The translations under genes and the position numbers were made by a program. The notes beneath the pieces are model-generated. The model was not told the origin of the DNA and made no database searches. It was given only the letters and a program-made list of their open reading frames with translations. From contig DATIPA010000251.1 of NCBI GenBank assembly GCA_035472475.1, forward strand, positions 1 through 26,249: a stretch of 26,249 nt of DNA. Reading direction: 5' to 3'. This document shows, piece after piece, positions 17,181-25,489 of this stretch; position 1 is the first letter of the stretch; each line of letters begins with the position of its first letter. Source of the stretch: JAFAXD01 sp035472475. Its GTDB lineage: Bacteria > Pseudomonadota > Alphaproteobacteria > Rhizobiales > Xanthobacteraceae.

Positions 17181-17209
17181 TAGGTATGCAGCGGCGTTGC
17201 CGCGGTCAA
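17181..17209 (-). promoter_or_regulatory. erpA: candidate erpA promoter
   Basis: On the minus strand, TTGACC (complement of 17204-17209) fits a sigma-70 -35 box. TACCTA begins 17 bases downstream of it, with TATCAG overlapping a few bases further on. The -10 match is weak, as is usual in alphaproteobacteria. The element sits in the 105-base gap shared with dgt and reads toward erpA. I saw no convincing binding-site pattern for an Fe-S regulator. Confidence 0.3.
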
Positions 17210-17262
17210 CCCGCGGTCGCCTTTATCAATTCCAAGGTTCGTCCAACGTGCAAGAGGGCGGT

Positions 17263-18462
17263 ATGGCGAACAACAGCCGGCGTTCGCCTTATGCGGCCGA
17301 CCCCGCGGCCACCCGCGGCCGCCTCTGGCCGGAGCGACCCAGCGCGACCCGCAGCGATTTCCGCCGCGATTGCGACCGCCTCATCCATTCGACCGCGTTT
17401 CGCCGTCTCGGCTACAAGACGCAGGTGTTCGTCTATCACGAAGGCGACCACTACCGGACCCGTCTGACCCACACGCTTGAGGTCACCCAGATTGCGCGCT
17501 CGCTCGCGCGCGCCCTGGCGCTCGACGAAGATCTGGCGGAGGCATCCGCGCTCGGCCACGACCTCGGGCACCCCCCGTTCGGACATGCCGGCGAGCGGGC
17601 GCTTGCGAACTGCCTCAAGCAGTGGGGCGGCTTCGACCACAACGGACAGACGCTGGCGGTCGTCACCCGGCTGGAACGACGCTACGCCGCGTTCGATGGC
17701 CTTAACCTCACCTGGGAAACGCTCGAAGGGCTCGTCAAGCACAACGGACCGCTGACCGATCGCACCGGAACGCCGACCACCCGCTATGCCGAGCATGGAA
17801 TTCCAAGTGAAATCGCCGAGTTCAATAGCCGCCAAGATCTCGAGCTCTGGAGCTTTGCCAGCACCGAAGCCCAGGCGGCGGCCATTGCGGACGATATCGC
17901 CTACGATACGCATGACATCGATGACGGTCTGCGCGCCGGCCTGTTCGCGCTCGACGATCTCGCCGGCCTCCCGCTCGCCGGCGATATCCTGCGCGAGGTC
18001 GATCGTCAGCATCCGAACCTCGACGCCGGCCGGCGGGCGCACGAATTTCTGCGTCGCCTGATCACCCGCATGATCGAGGACGTGATCGCCGAAGCCCAGC
18101 GTCGGCTGCTCGCGCTTGCGCCGCAATCGGCGGGCGACGTCCGGGCCGCATCAGCAAGCGTCGTCGCGTTTTCGAGCGCAGTCGCGGACGCGGATCAGGC
18201 AATCAAGGCGTTCCTGTCGCCGCGCATGTATCGGCACGCGCGGGTGATGCGGATCATGACCCACGCCGAGGATCGGTTGCGCGAGCTGTTCGCCCGCTAC
18301 CTGGAGCGGCCGCACGAACTGCCGGCCGAATGGCGGCCCGCCGCGGCGGACGATGTGGCTGTGCGGGCGCGCCAGATCGCGGATTTCATCGCCGGTATGA
18401 CCGATCGATTTGCCCTGATGGAGCATGCCCGGCTTTTTGACTCGACCCCGGAATTACGTTAG
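17263..18462 (+). CDS. dgt: dGTP triphosphohydrolase-like HD protein
   Basis: This 399-residue HD-domain phosphohydrolase hydrolyses dNTPs to the nucleoside and triphosphate, helping balance nucleotide pools. Metal-binding motifs are visible: HTLEV with His70, ALGHDLGHPPFGHAGE with His99-Asp100, and ADDIAYDTHDIDDG with Asp210/211. The lead-in STAFRRLGYKTQVF and the C-terminal AFLSPRMYRHARV block are characteristic of the bacterial dGTPase type-2 subfamily. The ATG at 17263 is preceded by GAGG at 17254-17257, a good ribosome-binding site, and the protein then begins MANNSRRSPYA. Upstream in-frame GTG extensions run into erpA and are not credible. argS begins 27 bases downstream, so the two are probably co-transcribed. 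True substrate preference (dGTP or all dNTPs) cannot be told from the sequence. Confidence 0.93.
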   Translation: MANNSRRSPYAADPAATRGRLWPERPSATRSDFRRDCDRLIHSTAFRRLGYKTQVFVYHEGDHYRTRLTHTLEVTQIARSLARALALDEDLAEASALGHDLGHPPFGHAGERALANCLKQWGGFDHNGQTLAVVTRLERRYAAFDGLNLTWETLEGLVKHNGPLTDRTGTPTTRYAEHGIPSEIAEFNSRQDLELWSFASTEAQAAAIADDIAYDTHDIDDGLRAGLFALDDLAGLPLAGDILREVDRQHPNLDAGRRAHEFLRRLITRMIEDVIAEAQRRLLALAPQSAGDVRAASASVVAFSSAVADADQAIKAFLSPRMYRHARVMRIMTHAEDRLRELFARYLERPHELPAEWRPAAADDVAVRARQIADFIAGMTDRFALMEHARLFDSTPELR

Positions 18463-18489
18463 GCCGCGCCGCTGTTGCGTAAGGCAAAG

Positions 18490-20313
18490 ATGACAAACAG
18501 AGATGAAGCTCACGGCGAAGTGACCTCGCATCCGCACGATGGCGACGTCTTCAAGATTGTCCTGGACAAGGTCAAGGCCGCCAACAATGCGTTGATCGCC
18601 GAGGGCGTGCTGCCGGCCGGCATCGATCAGTCGCGCGTCGTCGTCGAGCCGCCGCGCGACCCGACGCATGGTGATGTGGCAACGAATGACGCCATGGTGC
18701 TCGCCAAGGAGGCGGGTCGCAAGCCGCGCGAGCTTGCAGAAGCAGTGGCGGAGCGCCTGCGCGCCGACGCGCTGGTCGCGAAGGTCGACGTCGCGGGGCC
18801 TGGCTTCATCAACCTGACACTCAAGCCACAGGCGTGGACGTCGGCGCTGCGCGCCGCCATCCTGTCGCGCGCAGACTACGGCCGCAGTCGGATCGGCGAT
18901 GGCCGGTCCGTCAACGTGGAATATGTCTCGGCTAATCCGACCGGCCCGATGCACGTTGGGCATACGCGCGGCGCCGTGTTCGGCGATGCGTTGGCCAATC
19001 TCCTGACGTTCACTGGGTTCGCGGTGACGCGCGAGTACTACATCAACGATGCCGGCGCACAGGTTGATGCGCTCGCGCGGTCCGCGTTTCTGCGTTACCG
19101 CGAGGCCCTGGGCGAGGCGATCGGCGCAATTCCCGAAGGACTCTATCCGGGCGATTACCTCAAGCCGGTTGGAGCAGCGCTGGCCGCCGAATTCGGCGAT
19201 CGCCTCAAAGGGCAGCCCGAGAGCGCGTGGCTGCCAGCCGTGCGATCGCGCACGATTGCGATGATGATGGACGCGATCCGCGATGACCTCGCCGCACTCA
19301 ACGTACGGCATGACGTCTTTTTCTCCGAACGCTCGCTGATCGAGGGGGCTCAGGGAGACCGCGTCGGCGAGACGATCGAAGAGCTGCGCCGCGAGGGCCA
19401 TGTCTATGAAGGTCGCTTGCCGCCACCAAAGGGTGCTCCGGTCGAGGATTGGGAGGATCGCGAGCAGACGCTGTTCCGTGCGACGAATTTCGGCGACGAC
19501 GTCGACCGGCCGCTTAAGAAATCCGACGGGAGCTACACCTATTTCGCCTCCGACATCGCCTATCACAAGGCGAAGTTTGATCGCGGGTTCCGCGATCTGA
19601 TCGACGTGTGGGGCGCCGATCACGGAGGCTACATCAAGCGCGTGAATGCGGCCGTCAGGGCCGTAAGCCATGAACAGGCCGCGCTCGACGTGAAGATCGT
19701 TCAGCTGGTTCGGCTGCTGCGCGCAGGCGAACCGGTCAGGATGTCGAAGCGGGCAGGGGACTTCGTCACCCTGCGCGAGGTTGTCGACGAAGTGGGGCGC
19801 GACGCGGTCCGCTTCATGATGCTCTACCGCAAGAACGACGCTACGCTCGACTTCGACCTCGCCAAGGTGATCGAACAGTCACGCGACAACCCGGTGTTCT
19901 ACGTGCAATACGGGCACGCCCGCGGCCAGTCGGTGTTTCGTAACGCGCGCGGGGTGCTTGACCTCCCGGCCGCTCCGCAAGCTCGGGCGCGTCTTCTGGC
20001 GACCGCGGACCTCGAGCGCCTGGACGATCCGGCCGAACTCGCGCTGATGCGCAAAGTTGCCCAATTCCCCCGGGTGGTCGAGGCCGCCGCGCTCACGCAC
20101 GAGCCTCACCGAATCGCATTTTTCCTCTATGAATTGGCCAGTGAGTTCCATACCCAGTGGACCCGAGGATTTAATTCGCCTCATTTACGCTTCATTATGC
20201 AGAATGATCCCAGTATGACGCTGGCTCGCTTGGCACTGGTTGCCGGCGTGGTAAACGTGCTCGCCGTGGGGTTGGGGTTGCTCGGCGTGGAAGCTCCGGA
20301 AGAAATGCGCTAG
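18490..20313 (+). CDS. argS: arginine--tRNA ligase
   Basis: This class I synthetase of 607 residues charges tRNA-Arg. The HIGH motif appears as HVGH at residues 155-158 within SANPTGPMHVGHTRGA. The KMSKS-like loop is MSKRAG from residue 418, the form common in ArgRS. The N-terminal additional domain covers roughly residues 18-112 (with PPRDPTHGDVATNDAM and GPGFINL), and the C-terminal DALR-type anticodon-binding domain includes PVFYVQYGHAR. I chose the ATG at 18490 because AAGG at 18481-18484 lies five bases upstream; a TTG at 18475 in frame adds five residues. The first 18 or so residues (MTNRDEAHGEVTSHPHDG) look like a poorly conserved extension compared with other ArgRS. It heads the rightward series leading into the SPOR, nagZ, scp and tat genes. 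Confidence 0.95.
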   Translation: MTNRDEAHGEVTSHPHDGDVFKIVLDKVKAANNALIAEGVLPAGIDQSRVVVEPPRDPTHGDVATNDAMVLAKEAGRKPRELAEAVAERLRADALVAKVDVAGPGFINLTLKPQAWTSALRAAILSRADYGRSRIGDGRSVNVEYVSANPTGPMHVGHTRGAVFGDALANLLTFTGFAVTREYYINDAGAQVDALARSAFLRYREALGEAIGAIPEGLYPGDYLKPVGAALAAEFGDRLKGQPESAWLPAVRSRTIAMMMDAIRDDLAALNVRHDVFFSERSLIEGAQGDRVGETIEELRREGHVYEGRLPPPKGAPVEDWEDREQTLFRATNFGDDVDRPLKKSDGSYTYFASDIAYHKAKFDRGFRDLIDVWGADHGGYIKRVNAAVRAVSHEQAALDVKIVQLVRLLRAGEPVRMSKRAGDFVTLREVVDEVGRDAVRFMMLYRKNDATLDFDLAKVIEQSRDNPVFYVQYGHARGQSVFRNARGVLDLPAAPQARARLLATADLERLDDPAELALMRKVAQFPRVVEAAALTHEPHRIAFFLYELASEFHTQWTRGFNSPHLRFIMQNDPSMTLARLALVAGVVNVLAVGLGLLGVEAPEEMR

Positions 20314-20389
20314 GATTCGATTCCGGTAGCTGAACATAGCCGGCGGCTGCGATCACGCGGACATCGCACTCAGAAATGGCAGGATCTGG

Positions 20390-21751
20390 ATGGCCGACAA
20401 TAGTTTGCGGTATCGGACAAACCCCGTGTTCCCGCGGAGCCGCCCGTCGAGCGACGACAACGCCTTCGATCCAGGACAAGATCCTGGCAGCGACTTGATC
20501 AACGCCAACAGCGACGACCCGTTGGCCGAACTGGCCCGCCTGGTCGGCGACGTCGATCCCATCGAGGACCGGCGCACCACGGCGCCGGGCCGCGATCCGT
20601 GGGAAGCCGGCGACCGGTCCATCCCTGAGCCTGCGACCCACCACCTGCATGCGCCGCCGCTGGCCGATTACGGCTACGGCGAGGAAGGCGACACGCAGCA
20701 GGCCTACGCCGCAGGTCGGGGCGAGGCGTCGCAGGTCGAAGGGGTGTACTACGCGGACGACGATCATGCGGCGCAGCCGCAGCATGCCGACGGCCAATAT
20801 GCGCACGGCCAGCATGCCGACGAACAATATGCCGAAGATCAATACGCCGACGAGCGCTATGGTCGCGATCAGTATGCCGACGGGCAATACGCCGACGAAC
20901 AATATGCCGACGATGAGTACGCGTCCTATGAGCGGCAGGACCGCCCGCCCGCGCGGCGCGGCAAGCTGATCACCGTCGGGCTCCTGCTTGGGCTCGCGGT
21001 TATCGGCACGGCCGGCGCCTTCGCCTTTCGGACCGTCTTCAGCGGCGGCGCGCCGGGAACGCCGCCGGTGATCAAAGCCGATACGTCGCCAACCAAGATC
21101 GCGGCGGCGCCGACCGACGCAAGCAACAACAAGCAAATCTTCGATCGGCTCGCTGATCGCGGTCAAAACGAGCGCATGGTTCCGCGCGAGGAGCAGCCGC
21201 TCGACGTCAAGTCACCCGCGCCGCAAGGGCAGGCAGCTGTCGCTTGGCCGGCGCCGCAGGGCGCGCCACCCCCGTCTGCGGGACAGCGGCCGCTGACGGT
21301 GACCGACCCGCGGCCGGTCAAGACTGTGACGATTTCTCCCACCGCTCAGCAGGCTGCGCCTCCGGCTGCTCCGCCGGCCGCCAGTGCACCACCGGTTGCG
21401 GCCCGGACCCCGAGCCCGCGCGCGGCGGCACCGCAAGTTGACCCGAGCGCGCCGATGGCGCTCGCGCCTGAAACGCCGGCCCGTCCGGCCCCGCCGGCGC
21501 ACACTGCGACCCACTACGTGGTGCAGTTGTCCGCTTCGAATACGCGGGAGGAGGCGGAAGCTTCACTGCGATCCGCGCAATCCAAGTACGCCGAACTGCT
21601 CGGCGGACGCCAGCCGCAGGTCCGTGAGCGCAAATCGGCTGACAAGCCGACGATGTACGCCGCCCAGATTGGCGGGTTCACATCGCGCGACGATGCGGTG
21701 CAGATTTGCCAGCAACTCAAATCCGCCGGAGCCAAGTGCTTCGTGCCCTAG
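20390..21751 (+). CDS. SPOR-domain membrane protein with cytoplasmic pentapeptide repeat
   Basis: This 453-residue bitopic membrane protein is probably a cell-division or septal protein. The N-terminal 190 residues are acidic and hydrophilic, including ten five-residue repeats at residues 128-177 of the type A-D-E-Q-Y. A basic segment and one transmembrane helix follow at about residues 193-212 (LITVGLLLGLAVIGTAGAFA). A long Pro/Ala-rich periplasmic linker leads to a C-terminal SPOR domain at about 375-453, starting HYVVQLSAS and ending AGAKCFVP. SPOR domains bind denuded glycan strands at the division septum. The ATG at 20390 has AGGA at 20381-20384. It lies between argS and nagZ, as I recall for many Hyphomicrobiales. 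The SPOR domain is secure; the role of the repeat is unknown. Confidence 0.92.
   Translation: MADNSLRYRTNPVFPRSRPSSDDNAFDPGQDPGSDLINANSDDPLAELARLVGDVDPIEDRRTTAPGRDPWEAGDRSIPEPATHHLHAPPLADYGYGEEGDTQQAYAAGRGEASQVEGVYYADDDHAAQPQHADGQYAHGQHADEQYAEDQYADERYGRDQYADGQYADEQYADDEYASYERQDRPPARRGKLITVGLLLGLAVIGTAGAFAFRTVFSGGAPGTPPVIKADTSPTKIAAAPTDASNNKQIFDRLADRGQNERMVPREEQPLDVKSPAPQGQAAVAWPAPQGAPPPSAGQRPLTVTDPRPVKTVTISPTAQQAAPPAAPPAASAPPVAARTPSPRAAAPQVDPSAPMALAPETPARPAPPAHTATHYVVQLSASNTREEAEASLRSAQSKYAELLGGRQPQVRERKSADKPTMYAAQIGGFTSRDDAVQICQQLKSAGAKCFVP
20771..20920 (+). repeat. 15-bp tandem repeat, ten units, in the SPOR gene
   Basis: Ten in-frame 15-base units occupy exactly 150 bases. The consensus is close to GCCGACGAACAATAT, encoding Ala-Asp-Glu-Gln-Tyr. 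Units 20816-20830 and 20891-20905 are identical at DNA level. The others differ at one to eight positions, and units at 20771 and 20801 end in CAGCAT (Gln-His). Unit length is a multiple of three, so copy-number change would keep the frame. The flanking sequence GACGACGATCAT before it and the Ser-Tyr-Glu-Arg segment after it are outside the register. Confidence 0.9.
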
Positions 21752-21894
21752 CAGCCGGTGCGCGCGCCGGCGCGTCTCTTAGGGGCTGACTCGGTGCGGG
21801 AAGGCGCGCGCGTCCGCCCCTGCGTTTGTCGGCCCCGAGCCGAGACCCACAGCCCTCAATCCGCTGCCGACCACGGTAGCGATGGCCGAACCCC

Positions 21895-22938
21895 ATGGCG
21901 CGTGCCTTCATCACTGGCCTGAGCGGTACCTCGGTGTCACCGACCGAGCGGCGATTTCTCCGCGAGGCCGATCCGTGGGGCCTGATCTTGTTCAAGCGGA
22001 ATATCGATAACCCAAAGCAAGTGGCCAATATAATTGATGATTTCAGGACTTGTGTGGGGCGCCAGGATGTTCCGGTCCTGATCGATCAGGAAGGTGGGCG
22101 GGTGCAACGCCTGGCTCCGCCGCATTGGCCCGCCTATCCGGCGGGCGCGGTCTATGGCGAGCTTTACGACCAGGACCCGGCGGCCGGGATCGCGGCCGCG
22201 AAACTTGGCGCCCGCCTGATCGCCGCCGATCTCGAGGCGCTGGGCATCACCGTCGACTGCCTGCCGCTCGCCGACCTGCGGCTGCCCGGCGCCGATGCGG
22301 TGATCGGGAGCCGCGCCTATGGGACGAGCCCCGACAAGGTCGCCGCAATCGCGGCTGGGGTCGCCGCGGGCCTGCTGCAAGGCGGCGTATTGCCCGTCCT
22401 CAAGCATATCCCCGGTCACGGCCGGGCCACCGCGGACAGCCACAAAAGACTGCCGATAGTGCACACCGACCGTCCGACGCTGGAGACAACGGATTTCGCC
22501 CCATTCCGGGCGCTGGCCGCGCTCCCGATGGCCATGACCGCGCATGTTGTGTTTACGGCCGTTGATGCGCTTCCCGCCACCACGTCGAAGACTATGATTG
22601 CCAATGTGATTCGCGACTTCATCGGGTTTGACGGCCTGCTCATGAGCGATGACGTGTCGATGGGGGCGCTTGCGGGCTCGATTGGTGAGCGAACCGCCGC
22701 ATCGCTCGCCGCCGGCTGCGATGTCGTGCTTCATTGCAATGGAAAAATGGAAGAAATGCAGGAGGTCGCGCAGAATACCTCAGAGCTGGCAGGAGCAGCC
22801 GAGCGGCGCGCCGTGGCGGCGCTGGCGGCGCGCCGGCCCGCCTCGGCCATTGATCTCGTGGCGGCGCGGACCGACTTTGCGCGCATCTTGGACCAGAGTT
22901 CCTTGTCGAGTGGTGCGGACCCGACGGCTACATCCTGA
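21895..22938 (+). CDS. nagZ: beta-N-acetylhexosaminidase
   Basis: This 347-residue glycoside hydrolase of family 3 removes N-acetylglucosamine from GlcNAc-anhydromuropeptides during cytoplasmic peptidoglycan recycling. No signal peptide is present, consistent with the cytosol. Motifs are DQEGGRVQRL at residues 64-73, KHIPGHGRATADSH at 170-183 (catalytic loop Asp181 and His183), and LMSDDVSMGAL with the nucleophile Asp252. Length is typical of NagZ. The ATG at 21895 is the best family start; it has no strong ribosome-binding site, and the 143-base gap upstream contains only a short GC palindrome (21763-21774). scpA follows after 35 bases. NagZ products can influence AmpR-type beta-lactamase control in other bacteria; no such gene is visible here. 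Confidence 0.95.
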   Translation: MARAFITGLSGTSVSPTERRFLREADPWGLILFKRNIDNPKQVANIIDDFRTCVGRQDVPVLIDQEGGRVQRLAPPHWPAYPAGAVYGELYDQDPAAGIAAAKLGARLIAADLEALGITVDCLPLADLRLPGADAVIGSRAYGTSPDKVAAIAAGVAAGLLQGGVLPVLKHIPGHGRATADSHKRLPIVHTDRPTLETTDFAPFRALAALPMAMTAHVVFTAVDALPATTSKTMIANVIRDFIGFDGLLMSDDVSMGALAGSIGERTAASLAAGCDVVLHCNGKMEEMQEVAQNTSELAGAAERRAVAALAARRPASAIDLVAARTDFARILDQSSLSSGADPTATS

Positions 22939-22973
22939 GCCCCGTCGGCGCGAAAACGAAGAACGCGAGACCC

Positions 22974-23789
22974 ATGACCGACACCCACGCCGCCCAGACC
23001 ACGGCATTCGCCCCCGATCCCGAACGGGCATCGGACGAGCCCGCGCTCATTGTCGATGTCGAGGGCTTCGAGGGACCGCTCGACCTGCTGCTGCGGCTCG
23101 CCCGCGAGCAAAAGGTCGACCTTGCGAAAATCTCCATTTTGGCGCTGGCCGATCAGTACCTCGCGTTTATCGAGGAGGCGCGGCGGCTGCGGCTGGAACT
23201 CGCGGCCGACTATCTGGTGATGGCGGCGTGGCTGGCCTATCTCAAGTCGCGCCTGCTACTGCCGGAACCGCCCGGAGCGATCGGGGAGAGCGCGGCCGAT
23301 TTGGCCAATGCGCTGGCGCTGCGGCTCAAGCGGCTGGAAGCGATCCGCACCGCAGCGAAGCGCCTGACCGAGCGGCCGCAGCTTGGCCGTGACGTGTTCG
23401 AGCGCGGGGAGCCGGAGCCGATCAACGAAATCAAGCGGCCGCAATGGTCGGCAACCCTCTACGATCTGCTGACGGCGTATGCGAACGAGCGTCAAAAACA
23501 TGCGCTGGCGCGCGTTCGACTCACGAGCCGCAAGGTGTGGTCGCTCGCCGAGGCCCGCGCAACGCTAGAACGTCTGCTCCAGATGGCGACCGACTGGACC
23601 GCGATCGACCAATACCTGATCGCGTACGTGGTCGAACCCTCGATGCGCTCTAGCGTCCTGGCTTCCAGCCTTGCGGCAACCCTCGAAATGGCACGCGAGG
23701 GGCAACTGGAAATTCATCAGGACGCGGCTTTCGCCCCCGTTTATGTGCGTCGGCGCAGCGAGCCGGGCTCCGGTGGGGCAACGAGTTGA
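22974..23789 (+). CDS. scpA: segregation and condensation protein A
   Basis: ScpA is the kleisin subunit that bridges the SMC dimer heads in chromosome condensation. The 271-residue protein begins with an unconserved stretch of about 22 residues, then the family N-terminal domain DVEGFEGPLDLLLRLAREQKVD, with the following ISILALADQYLAF and ADYLVMAAWLAYLKSRLLLP blocks. The C-terminal winged helix that contacts SMC is recognisable around LEMAREGQLEIHQDAAFAPVYV. The ATG at 22974 follows a weak GAGA. Its stop codon overlaps an in-frame TTG of scpB, and the probable scpB start is only 20 bases on, so the two proteins are translated from one message, as expected for partners. Confidence 0.94.
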   Translation: MTDTHAAQTTAFAPDPERASDEPALIVDVEGFEGPLDLLLRLAREQKVDLAKISILALADQYLAFIEEARRLRLELAADYLVMAAWLAYLKSRLLLPEPPGAIGESAADLANALALRLKRLEAIRTAAKRLTERPQLGRDVFERGEPEPINEIKRPQWSATLYDLLTAYANERQKHALARVRLTSRKVWSLAEARATLERLLQMATDWTAIDQYLIAYVVEPSMRSSVLASSLAATLEMAREGQLEIHQDAAFAPVYVRRRSEPGSGGATS

Positions 23790-23809
23790 AATTGGGGAAG
23801 GGCACAAGG

Positions 23810-24508
23810 ATGTCGAGTTTGGCCGAAGAACTCACCCACACCGAGGAGGAAGTGGTGGCCGACGCGCGACCCGAGGAGTTGCGCCTGCTCGAAGCGCTGC
23901 TGTTTGCGGCCGGCGAGCCGCTCGATGAGAAGACGCTCGCCGCGCGCTTGCCGTCGGGAACGGACGTGCGCGCGGCACTGCGTCGGCTTCAGACAGAATA
24001 TGCGCCGCGCGGCGTCAATCTGGTCCGCGTCGGCAACAAGTGGACCTTCCGGACCGCCAATGATCTGGCCTGGCTGCTGACACACGAAGCGATCCAACCC
24101 AAGAAGTTGTCGCGTGCCGCGCTCGAGACGCTGGCGATCGTCGCCTACCATCAGCCGGTGACCCGCGCCGAGATCGAAGAAATCCGCGGCGTCACCGCCG
24201 CCAAAGGGACACTCGACGTGCTACTCGAGGTCGGCTGGATCCGGCCGCGCGGGCGCCGTAAAGCGCCGGGCCGGCCGATTACCTACGCCACCAACGAGGC
24301 CTTCCTGTCGCACTTCGGGCTGGAAACTTTGTTGGATCTTCCCGGCCTCGATGAGCTCAAGGGTGCCGGCCTGTTCGACGGGACACTGCCGGCGGGTTTC
24401 AGCGTGCCGGCGCCATCCGACGATCCGGCGCTGCGCGAGGACGAGGATCCGCTGGAAGAAGGCGACCTCGATATCGGGCTAGCCCCGCGACCGACTTTAG
24501 AAGATTAA
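23810..24508 (+). CDS. scpB: segregation and condensation protein B
   Basis: ScpB is the winged-helix dimer that binds the ScpA linker in the SMC-ScpAB complex. The 232-residue protein shows the family core: LRLLEALLFAAGEPL, LETLAIVAYHQPVTRAEIEEIRGV and DVLLEVGWIRPRGRRKAPGRP, then YATNEAFLSHFGLETLLDLPGL. A variable acidic tail of about 40 residues ends the protein. The ATG at 23810 has GGGGAAGGG at 23793-23801 as a ribosome-binding site. A TTG at 23786 in the same frame overlaps the scpA stop and would add eight residues; it is a less likely start. The tat genes follow after a 130-base gap. Confidence 0.95.
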   Translation: MSSLAEELTHTEEEVVADARPEELRLLEALLFAAGEPLDEKTLAARLPSGTDVRAALRRLQTEYAPRGVNLVRVGNKWTFRTANDLAWLLTHEAIQPKKLSRAALETLAIVAYHQPVTRAEIEEIRGVTAAKGTLDVLLEVGWIRPRGRRKAPGRPITYATNEAFLSHFGLETLLDLPGLDELKGAGLFDGTLPAGFSVPAPSDDPALREDEDPLEEGDLDIGLAPRPTLED

Positions 24509-24638
24509 GCCTGTGCTGATTGGCGGCGCGCTCGCAGGCGCGCTGGTCCTTGTTTTTGCCGTTGCCGGCGCCTAGGTTCTGGGCCAAGCCCCGGCGGGAT
24601 TGCGCGCGGCGCGCGATCCGGAGGCGGAGGATAAGCCA

Positions 24639-24902
24639 ATGGGTGGCTTGAGTATTTGGCACTGGATCATCGTCATCGGCGTCGTGCTGTTGCTGTTCGG
24701 GCGCGGCAAGATTTCCGAGCTAATGGGCGATGTCGCGCAGGGTATCAAGGCCTTCAAGAAGGGCATGGCCGAGGACGACACCGGCAAGGCGGCAGCCCCC
24801 GAACCGAGCTTGGCGCAAAAGACCATCGACCATCAGCCGGGTGAACCCAGCCTCAAGTCGCGCGCGCAGACCGAAGAGAAGGCCGAGGGCAGCAACGTCT
24901 AG
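24639..24902 (+). CDS. tatA: Sec-independent translocase subunit TatA
   Basis: TatA is the small pore-forming subunit of the twin-arginine translocase, which exports folded proteins across the inner membrane. The 87-residue protein starts MGGLSIWHWIIVIGVVLLLF, one membrane helix at about residues 5-20, then the FGRGKI hinge and the amphipathic helix SELMGDVAQGIKAFKKGM, followed by a polar tail. The N-terminus matches the alphaproteobacterial TatA form. GGAGG at 24626-24630, eight bases before the ATG, is one of the best ribosome-binding sites in the window, which fits the large excess of TatA needed over TatB and TatC. An upstream in-frame TTG at 24600 is not credible. Confidence 0.96.
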   Translation: MGGLSIWHWIIVIGVVLLLFGRGKISELMGDVAQGIKAFKKGMAEDDTGKAAAPEPSLAQKTIDHQPGEPSLKSRAQTEEKAEGSNV

Positions 24903-24982
24903 CGGACAATGCATCGTCGCCCGTAAACGCGCTAACCCACAGGGCTGTGTCTGCCGCCCGTTGACGCACGCGAGAGTATCGA

Positions 24983-25016
24983 AAGGGGGCGCCGGCCGCG
25001 GGGTTGGGCGCCCCTT
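24983..25016 (+). promoter_or_regulatory. hairpin between tatA and tatB
   Basis: AAGGGGGCGCC at 24983-24993 pairs with GGCGCCCCTT at 25007-25016: ten base pairs with one bulged G and a 13-base loop. The right arm ends directly before the GGAG (25017-25020) that serves tatB. There is no T tract, so it is not a classic terminator. It could pause or attenuate transcription, define a processing end of the tatA message, or affect access to the tatB ribosome-binding site. It is the only obvious structure in the 125-base tatA-tatB gap. Confidence 0.55.
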
Positions 25017-25027
25017 GGAGTTTTGAG

Positions 25028-25489
25028 ATGTTTGATATCGGGTGGAGCGAGCTTCTCGTGATCGCTGTGGTCGCGCTCATCGCGATCGGCCCGAAGGAAT
25101 TGCCCGGCGTCCTGCGCAACGTCGGACACTGGATGGGAAAAATCCGCGGGATGGCGGCCGAGTTTCAGAGCCAGTTCCGGGAGGCCATGCGTGAAGCCGA
25201 AATGGAGGACCTCAAGAAGCACGCCGACGACCTCAACGCCGTGGCGCGCACGCTGACGAAGCCGCTTGACCCGACCGACTATCTCGGAAAGTTCGACACG
25301 CCCTCGACGGCGTCGTCGGAGACCGCACCTGCGGCCAATCCGGAGACCACCCCGACAACGCCGGCCGCGACCACGGCGACGACGGAAACCTCGGCCGCGC
25401 CGGCGGCTGAGCCCGATCACCCGGCGCCGGAACGTGAAGCGGTCACGCCGGCTTCGGGAACGACGCGAGCCGGGGGCGGCTCGCCATGA
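25028..25489 (+). CDS. tatB: Sec-independent translocase subunit TatB
   Basis: TatB pairs with TatC in the twin-arginine receptor complex. The 153-residue protein begins MFDIGWSELLVIAVVALIAI, the TatB-type membrane helix with its conserved Glu8, then GPKELPGVLRNVGHWMGKIR and a charged amphipathic helix to about residue 70. The last 65 residues are a low-complexity Ala/Thr/Pro/Glu tail, common in alphaproteobacterial TatB and poorly conserved. The ATG at 25028 has GGAG seven bases upstream; a TTG at 25004 lies inside the upstream hairpin and is an unlikely start. The stop overlaps the tatC start as ATGA, implying translational coupling of TatB and TatC, which act in about equal amounts. Confidence 0.96.
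   Translation: MFDIGWSELLVIAVVALIAIGPKELPGVLRNVGHWMGKIRGMAAEFQSQFREAMREAEMEDLKKHADDLNAVARTLTKPLDPTDYLGKFDTPSTASSETAPAANPETTPTTPAATTATTETSAAPAAEPDHPAPEREAVTPASGTTRAGGGSP

Noticed and set aside
21763..21774. Palindrome CGCGCCGGCGCG after the SPOR gene as a terminator
   Set aside because: The stem is only four pairs with a four-base loop, and the following TCTCTT is not a convincing T tract; such palindromes are frequent in this base composition.
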